Shown here: positions 3,512 through 8,532 of the stretch, piece by piece
Numbering within the stretch: position 1 is the stretch's first letter
How the letters are laid out: each line of letters begins with the position of its first letter
Position numbers and translations under genes: made by a program
Assembly: GCA_021201175.1 (NCBI GenBank)
Contig: JAJQFK010000187.1
Location: 1-8,532 of the forward strand
Source of the DNA: Candidatus Gastranaerophilales bacterium
Lineage (GTDB): Bacteria; Cyanobacteriota; Vampirovibrionia; Gastranaerophilales; Gastranaerophilaceae
Reading direction: 5' to 3'
DNA length: 8,532 nt
Notes under the pieces: generated by a model
Databases searched by the model: none
Seen by the model: only the letters and a program-made list of their open reading frames with translations
What the model was told of the DNA's origin: nothing

Positions 3512-5515
3512 ATGAATAAATTTTTGGGGATATTAGTTTCATTATTCTTTTTGTGTCAGTCTTGTGTATTTGCTGATACGATTCATACTATAACAAATGC
3601 GGATATTAATGATAAATTACACCCGATTAAAAATGAAAATCCGCAGATAACATACAGTTATAAAACACAAGAAATACCGGCAAATATGTTTAATGAAAGA
3701 GTCTTAAATTTTGCATTAAATCCGCAAAATGCATTCAGAACAAGACCCGACGGAATTATTTATCAGGAAAGCCAAATAAGTGTAGATTCTATAAACCCCA
3801 AAAGGCAAGGCGCAGAAACCGCATCTTATTATCCGGGATTGAGAGGACCTAATCAATTAATCGTTTATACTCCCGCTTACGGACTTCGTACAGGAACCAA
3901 TGAATACGGCACAGAAGCCATAGTTGAAAATAATATGGTAGTTAGGCTTAACGGCGCCGATTCCGTTATTCCAAAAAACGGTTTTGTTATTTCCGGTCAC
4001 GGAAAAGCTAAAACTTGGATTCTAAAAAATATTCAAGTCGGTTCTAAAGTATATATAGATTATTCTTTGAATACTATTAATGTATTTTTGACTCCGGAAA
4101 GCCTTATTTATGCAGCTAATGAAAAGGTGAAAGAAGTTAGCGGAATTATCGATTATTATAAACAATCAGATTCCTTTTATGATTCAAAAAAAGCAGATTC
4201 CTGCATCGATGATTCAAAACAATCACTGAAAAAAGCTGAAAGAAAACCCGAAAAAACACAATCTTATATCAATGACGCAATGTCCTCTCTGGATGATGCG
4301 ATTAAAAACGCTATTCCATATAATAATGTAGAACTTAAAGGTGTCTGGGTCAGACCTGTAGAAACTGATGAAAACCAGATTGAAAAAACTGTTGAACGCA
4401 TTTATAAAGCAGGAATAACCGATATATTCCTTGAAACATATTTCCACGGAAAAACAATCTACCCCAGTGACTATTTGCGAAAACAAGGAGTTATTTACCA
4501 GAGAAAAGAATTTGAAGGATTTGACCCGTTAGCGGTTTGGATTAAGGAAGCGCATAAACGAAATATGAAACTTCATATCTGGTTTGAAAGTTTTTACGTC
4601 GGCAATGATAATCCAAAAACTACACCTAACCACGTATTAAGCGTATATCCTTTATGGGCGAACAAGAGATTTATGAATTATGATTCTTTAGAACCGGTTC
4701 CGTCTTTGTCTGAACACAACGGATATTTTTTAGATCCGGCAAATCCGCAGGTTAGAGATTATATTCTTAATATCCTCAATGAAATAATAGAAAACTATAA
4801 ACCGGACGGAATCAACCTTGATTATATCAGATATCCCCAGACGGTTGACTCATCATATTCAAACTATTCCGTTACAAATTGGGGCTATACAAATTATGCA
4901 AGGAACGAATTTAAATCTATTTACGGAATTGACCCCATAGATATAAAATATGGTACCGGAGATTGGGAACTGTGGGCAGAATACAGGCAAAATAAGATTT
5001 CTGAATTTGTATTTGAAGTGCAAAAAATGACTAAACCTAATAATATACTGTTAACTGCCGTAATTTTTCCGGATTTAAGGAAATGTAAAGTCACAAAGAT
5101 GCAAAATTGGAAAACATGGTCAATAAATAAATATGTTGACGGTTTTACCCCCTTAATATTGACCGGTGATAAAAATACCGCAAATATTTTGCTTACCGAT
5201 GTAGTTAAAAATACTGCCTCATGGACAAAAATCTACCCCGGACTTTTTGTAACATTTATGGGCGGTCCGTTTGAAGATTTGCTTTTACAAATTCAAAAGA
5301 CCCGTGAATTTAAAACAATGGGCAGTATAATTTTTGATTATGCTCATCTTGATGATATATATATCGACGCTTTGAAAACAAGAGTTTTTAATAGTTCTTA
5401 TGACTCTAAAGAAACTCAATACAAAAAAACATCTGAAAATTATAAACCGGAACTTAGAATACAAGATAAAAAATCAAAAAAGAAAAAACGGAGAAACAAC
5501 AATGACAATGATTAA
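3512..5515 (+). CDS. Secreted GHL10-family glycoside hydrolase-like protein, 667 aa
   Basis: The protein begins with a clear Sec signal peptide (K3, hydrophobic core about 4-14, VFA before D22). Residues about 95-195 resemble the domain found at the front of NAGPA-type phosphodiester glycosidases (NQLIVYTPAYGLRTGTNEYG, 114-133; IPKNGFVISGHG, 153-164). A charged helical, possibly coiled-coil linker follows (about 200-268). Residues about 274-620 form the GHL10 (DUF187) TIM-barrel region: ELKGVWVRPVE (274-284), KLHIWFES (353-360) and PDGINLDYIRYP (431-442). The last 35 residues are highly charged, ending KKSKKKKRRNNNDND. The family includes E. coli DigH (YddW), which acts on peptidoglycan glycans. 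By family this is a glycosidase acting outside the cytoplasm, with substrate unproven. The start at 3512 is fixed by the signal peptide although no ribosome-binding site is present. The 3' end overlaps dapF by 14 nt, suggesting translational coupling and a cell-wall role. Confidence 0.88.
   Translation: MNKFLGILVSLFFLCQSCVFADTIHTITNADINDKLHPIKNENPQITYSYKTQEIPANMFNERVLNFALNPQNAFRTRPDGIIYQESQISVDSINPKRQGAETASYYPGLRGPNQLIVYTPAYGLRTGTNEYGTEAIVENNMVVRLNGADSVIPKNGFVISGHGKAKTWILKNIQVGSKVYIDYSLNTINVFLTPESLIYAANEKVKEVSGIIDYYKQSDSFYDSKKADSCIDDSKQSLKKAERKPEKTQSYINDAMSSLDDAIKNAIPYNNVELKGVWVRPVETDENQIEKTVERIYKAGITDIFLETYFHGKTIYPSDYLRKQGVIYQRKEFEGFDPLAVWIKEAHKRNMKLHIWFESFYVGNDNPKTTPNHVLSVYPLWANKRFMNYDSLEPVPSLSEHNGYFLDPANPQVRDYILNILNEIIENYKPDGINLDYIRYPQTVDSSYSNYSVTNWGYTNYARNEFKSIYGIDPIDIKYGTGDWELWAEYRQNKISEFVFEVQKMTKPNNILLTAVIFPDLRKCKVTKMQNWKTWSINKYVDGFTPLILTGDKNTANILLTDVVKNTASWTKIYPGLFVTFMGGPFEDLLLQIQKTREFKTMGSIIFDYAHLDDIYIDALKTRVFNSSYDSKETQYKKTSENYKPELRIQDKKSKKKKRRNNNDND
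5490..5493 (+). promoter_or_regulatory. Ribosome-binding site of dapF inside the GHL10 coding end
   Basis: GGAG stands 8 nt before the ATG at 5502 and 14 nt before a second in-frame ATG at 5508, so it selects 5502. It lies within the A-rich stretch encoding the basic tail of the upstream protein, so both cistrons share these bases. Confidence 0.7.
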
Positions 5516-6347
5516 TTTTACAAAAATGCACGGACTCGGAAATGATTTTGTTGTTTTGGATTATGAAGAATACAAAAATTCAGCCAAAACTCCGCAGGAA
5601 CTTGCTGTTATACTTTGTGACAGACATTTCGGAATCGGAGCTGACGGACTTATTATAATAAATCCGAATGTAAAAAATGCCGATATCGGATGGATTTTTT
5701 ATAATGCAGACGGTTCCTCCGCTCAAATGTGCGGTAATGGAATCAGATGTTTTGCGAAATACGTTTATTCTAAAGGTTTAATCACAAAAAAAGAGTTCTC
5801 CGTTGATACAAAAGCCGGAATTATAGTTCCTAAAATACTGGAAAATGGTTATGTAAAAGTTAATATGTCCAAACCTATTTTTGAACCTTCCTTGATTCCG
5901 GTGAATGTAAAGAACAATTTGAATTTTGAAATTAAAGTTTCAGACAAAACTTTTAAGGCAAATGCAGTAAGTATGGGGAATCCTCATTGCATAATAATAA
6001 CAGATGAGAACACAAAAGAACTGGCATTAAAATACGGCAGAGAAATTGAACACAACAGCTTATTCCCTGAAAAAACAAATGTAGAATTTATAAAAATTTT
6101 ATCCCGCAATGAAATAAATCTTGATGTTTGGGAAAGAGGCTGTGCAATCACACTTGCCTGCGGAACAGGTGCTTGTGCAAGTGTAACTGCAGCTATATTA
6201 AACGGTTATTGTGACAAAAAAGTCAAGGTTAATCTTCCCGGCGGGTCATTAATTATTGAATGGAACGGAAATGTTGAAGATACAAATCACGACATATTTA
6301 TGTCCGGTTCGGCTGAATTTTCGTTTATCGGAAAAATCGAAATATAG
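5502..6347 (+). CDS. dapF: Diaminopimelate epimerase
   Basis: DapF converts LL-diaminopimelate to the meso form, the precursor of lysine and of the peptidoglycan cross-linking residue, in the cytoplasm. The 281-aa length is typical. The two catalytic cysteines sit in the two halves of the pseudo-symmetric fold: C77 in QMCGNGIRC (75-83) and C220 in LACGTGACA (218-226). Other signatures are FTKMHGLGNDFVVLD (6-20), FGIGADGL (43-50), GNPHCI (159-164) and the substrate-binding ER pair (E211, R212). The glycine usually found a few residues before the second cysteine ('ERGxG') is alanine here (ERGCAITLACG), a small departure. The start at 5502 is chosen by GGAG 8 nt upstream; a longer frame from 5400 lies inside the preceding gene. 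It overlaps the GHL10 gene by 14 nt, so it is probably cotranscribed and translationally coupled. It ends 44 nt from the convergent glyS, with no clear terminator between. Confidence 0.97.
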   Translation: MTMINFTKMHGLGNDFVVLDYEEYKNSAKTPQELAVILCDRHFGIGADGLIIINPNVKNADIGWIFYNADGSSAQMCGNGIRCFAKYVYSKGLITKKEFSVDTKAGIIVPKILENGYVKVNMSKPIFEPSLIPVNVKNNLNFEIKVSDKTFKANAVSMGNPHCIIITDENTKELALKYGREIEHNSLFPEKTNVEFIKILSRNEINLDVWERGCAITLACGTGACASVTAAILNGYCDKKVKVNLPGGSLIIEWNGNVEDTNHDIFMSGSAEFSFIGKIEI

Positions 6348-6391
6348 TTCGTTGTTAAAATCAAATTTTTACAATCAAATTGCCGTAATAG

Positions 6392-8419
6392 CTAAAATAC
6401 TATTTTACTGAAATCAGCAATTTTTGTATATTTTTGTTTAACAACATTAAGCAAACTTAGTCTGTTTTGTTTTATTTTTTCATCTTTATCCATCACCAGA
6501 ACTTTATCAAAAAATTCTGTAATAAAAGGAATAATATTAAAGAGTTTTTCTTCAAGTTCTACATAAGAAAGTTTACTTTCATCAATATTTTTAACCTCAT
6601 TCCAAAGACTTTTTTCGGCAGGACTATTAAATAAATCCGAATCTACACCGGAAAAACTTTTTTCATTTTTAATCAGTCTAATTATTCTGTTAACAGCTTC
6701 ATGAAACTTTGAATAATTTTCTCTTTTAACCATATCTGAAACTATGTTTAATCTAAGGATAAAATCTTTTAAATCCGACAAAACATCTTTTTCACTTATG
6801 CAGGCTTCAAGAACATCGTGAGAATATTTATCAGATAAAAATATAACTAACCTTTGGTCAAAGAAATCTTTAACAGTATTAAAAAGTTTATCTTTATCCT
6901 CAATATTGACAGGCATTAGTTCAATAGACTGCATAAATAATTGCGAGAGATTAATATTTAAATTTTTGTGCAAAACGGTTTTTAATATACCCAGTGCAGC
7001 ACGTCTTACCCCTAAAGGATCTTGAGAACCCGAAATTTTTCTGCCTTCCGCAAAAACAGTAACTACGGTGTCAATCTTATCGGCAATACCCACAACTTGA
7101 CCTTCAATTGAAGATGCTGTTTCGGAATCGGCATTAAGCGGGAAATAGTGTTCCTTAATTCCGTCGGCAACAACCTGCAATTCACCGCTTCTTAAAGCAT
7201 AATCAGCCCCTATATATCCTTGGAGTTCTGTAAATTCAAAAACTAACTTTGTCACTAAATCAGCCTTACACAATTCGGCTGTTCTTTTTATTGTATCGAA
7301 AGGAACATTGAGTTGTTTGGCAATAGCCTCTGACAGCGTAATAATCCTAAGAGTCTTATCATAAACAGAACCGAATCCTTTTTGAAACGTTACCCCTTTC
7401 AGGTCATTAATATAATCTTTTAGCGGTTTTTGAGTATCTTCCTGTACAAAAAATACGGCATCTTCCAGTCGTGCTGTTACTACTCTTTCATTTCCGGCTT
7501 TTATATTTTCAAAGGTACTGCCGGTATAGTTGCTCATTGTTATAAATTTGTTTAGCAATTTCCCGTCCTTGTATAAGGGGAAATATCTTTGATGAACAGC
7601 CATAACTGTAACGGCAACTTTTTCCGGAATCTGCAAATATTTCTCATCAAAAGAACATATAACCGGTACCGGCCATTCGGTAATAAATGTAACTTCTTCA
7701 AGAAGTTCATCATCTATAACAATTTGAGCATTAATTTCTTTAGCTTTTTCTTTTGCAAGCCGTATTATAGTCTGCTTCCTCTTTTCCGCATCAGCAATTA
7801 CATTTGCTTTTTCAAGTGATTCTAAATAGCTGTCGGGATTATTTATTTTGACATCTGTTTGTGAAAAACGATGACCGCGTGAAATGTTGGAGGATTTAAC
7901 ATTTGCAAGTTCAAATTCTACTATTTCATTATTAAAAATAGAAACAATCCACCTTATAGGTCGTTGAAACTTTATATCAAGGTCTGCCCAACGCATAAAA
8001 TGTGTTCCTTTTAATTTTAAAATAATCTCCGGAACAATAACTTTTAATATATCTTTTACATTTTGACCTTTTTGCTCAATTTCAGCCCAAACATAATTGT
8101 CTTTCTTATATAAATTTTCAGGTGAAATACCTATTTTATTAGCAAAACCTGTCGCAGCCTTAGAAAGATTTCCGTTTTCATCATAAGCAATAGAAATAAT
8201 AGGACCTTTAAAAACCTTTTTTGTATTCTTTTGCTGTTCCGGTAAATCTTCAATTATAACCGCAAGCCTTCTTGGAGTAGCATATACTTTTATATCAGCA
8301 AAATTAATACTATATTCTGTTAATGATTTCGTAAATTCTTCTTTTAACTGGTTCATTGCAGACGGAATAAACTTATATGCAAGTTCTTCCGTTCCTATTT
8401 CTAATAAATACTTATTCAT
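6392..8419 (-). CDS. glyS: Glycyl-tRNA synthetase, beta subunit
   Basis: GlyS is the beta chain of the tetrameric bacterial glycyl-tRNA synthetase; it binds tRNA-Gly and works with the catalytic alpha chain GlyQ. The 675 aa match the usual length. Signatures include the N-terminal LLEIGTEEL (5-13), YATPRRLAV (46-54), FMRW (141-144), FQRPIRWIV (151-159), EWPVPVIC (248-255), HQRYFP (276-281), an HD-like helical region (about 360-460) with EGQVVGIADKIDTV (439-452), GSQDPLGVRRAALGI (464-478), and a helical C-terminal anticodon-binding region (about 520-660). The near-invariant proline after GTEEL is alanine (EELAYKF). The ATG at 8419 is chosen because GAGG (8429-8426) is 6 nt upstream and MNKYLLEIGTEE is the family start; an in-frame ATG at 8431 overlaps that site and adds only MRLF. 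glyQ is not adjacent in the visible sequence, as in lineages where the two genes are unlinked. Convergent with dapF. Confidence 0.97.
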   Translation of the reverse strand: MNKYLLEIGTEELAYKFIPSAMNQLKEEFTKSLTEYSINFADIKVYATPRRLAVIIEDLPEQQKNTKKVFKGPIISIAYDENGNLSKAATGFANKIGISPENLYKKDNYVWAEIEQKGQNVKDILKVIVPEIILKLKGTHFMRWADLDIKFQRPIRWIVSIFNNEIVEFELANVKSSNISRGHRFSQTDVKINNPDSYLESLEKANVIADAEKRKQTIIRLAKEKAKEINAQIVIDDELLEEVTFITEWPVPVICSFDEKYLQIPEKVAVTVMAVHQRYFPLYKDGKLLNKFITMSNYTGSTFENIKAGNERVVTARLEDAVFFVQEDTQKPLKDYINDLKGVTFQKGFGSVYDKTLRIITLSEAIAKQLNVPFDTIKRTAELCKADLVTKLVFEFTELQGYIGADYALRSGELQVVADGIKEHYFPLNADSETASSIEGQVVGIADKIDTVVTVFAEGRKISGSQDPLGVRRAALGILKTVLHKNLNINLSQLFMQSIELMPVNIEDKDKLFNTVKDFFDQRLVIFLSDKYSHDVLEACISEKDVLSDLKDFILRLNIVSDMVKRENYSKFHEAVNRIIRLIKNEKSFSGVDSDLFNSPAEKSLWNEVKNIDESKLSYVELEEKLFNIIPFITEFFDKVLVMDKDEKIKQNRLSLLNVVKQKYTKIADFSKIVF

Positions 8420-8456
8420 AAAAAGCCTCATTATTAAATGTGATTAAGTAAATTTT

Positions 8457-8462
8457 ATTATA
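8457..8462 (-). promoter_or_regulatory. Possible -10 element for glyS
   Basis: A perfect TATAAT on the minus strand lies 37 nt upstream of the glyS ATG. No acceptable -35 is found 16-18 bp further upstream, where a long A-tract (complement of the T-run 8480-8492) sits instead. The call rests on the hexamer and position alone. Confidence 0.3.
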
Positions 8463-8532
8463 AAAAAATAAATATTGCATTTTTTTTTTTTTAGAAAAAA
8501 ATTTTATTGAAGTTTGGATCGTAGCGAAGGAT

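Noticed and set aside
3526..3568. Lipoprotein signal (cysteines at 15 and 18 of the GHL10 protein)
   Set aside because: The residues before the cysteines (FFL-C, CQS-C) do not make a lipobox; VFA before D22 fits ordinary signal peptidase cleavage.
4223..4486. 87-codon minus-strand frame inside the GHL10 gene
   Set aside because: Antisense shadow with Phe/Ile/Cys-rich composition and no start signal.
6348..6391. Shared terminator between dapF and glyS
   Set aside because: The 44-nt gap contains no hairpin with a following T-run on either strand.
7589..7819. 76-codon plus-strand frame inside glyS
   Set aside because: Antisense shadow of a clearly conserved gene.
8491..8532. C-terminal end of a minus-strand gene (reads ILRYDPNFNKIFF then TAA)
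   Set aside because: Only 13 codons to the window edge and another frame is equally open; too little to call, although the higher GC at 8512-8532 hints at a feature beyond the edge.

Overview
The window is AT-rich DNA, with intergenic stretches that are almost pure A/T. It carries ordinary bacterial housekeeping genes beside lineage-specific small proteins. The gene set (two-subunit-type glycyl-tRNA synthetase beta chain, RNase PH, DAP epimerase, a secreted GHL10-type glycoside hydrolase, a J-domain protein with a reduced zinc finger), the base composition, and a protein opening with a low-complexity N-terminus ending in INFGK together suggest a host-associated relative of Cyanobacteria, of the Gastranaerophilales (Melainabacteria/Vampirovibrionia) kind. 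This placement is inference; no rRNA or other phylogenetic marker is present. Stops are TAA, TAG and TGA, so the code is standard bacterial.

Layout. Positions 1-59 (-) hold what looks like the first codons of a secreted or membrane protein running off the left edge. Positions 60-350 are non-coding, with a good sigma70-type promoter whose -10 box sits inside a perfect 11-bp inverted repeat. It drives a 123-aa protein of unknown function (351-722, +). Five bases later, and convergent with it, ends a GNAT-fold acetyltransferase-like gene (728-1378, -). Divergent from that is rph (1512-2213, +). The space between rph and the convergent dnaJ-like gene (2331-3389, -) is a 110-bp island of about 46% GC, quite unlike the other intergenic DNA here. 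It contains a hairpin and a 23-codon ORF with a strong ribosome-binding site just after the dnaJ stop.

Divergent from the dnaJ-like gene is a two-gene unit: a secreted 667-aa GHL10-family protein (3512-5515, +), whose promoter geometry predicts a leaderless mRNA, overlapped by 14 nt by dapF (5502-6347, +). The window ends with glyS (6392-8419, -), convergent with dapF.

How the genes fit together. dapF makes meso-diaminopimelate for lysine and peptidoglycan. The GHL10 family includes E. coli DigH (YddW), which acts on peptidoglycan glycans, so the overlapping pair may be a cell-wall unit. The other genes are independent housekeeping functions: tRNA 3' maturation (rph), tRNA charging (glyS) and protein folding (dnaJ-like). 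No complete mobile element, CRISPR array, tRNA or rRNA was seen. The items most worth a second look are the GC-rich intergenic island, the operator-like palindrome over a promoter, the predicted leaderless GHL10 transcript, and the DnaJ-like protein that appears to keep only one of the two zinc centres.
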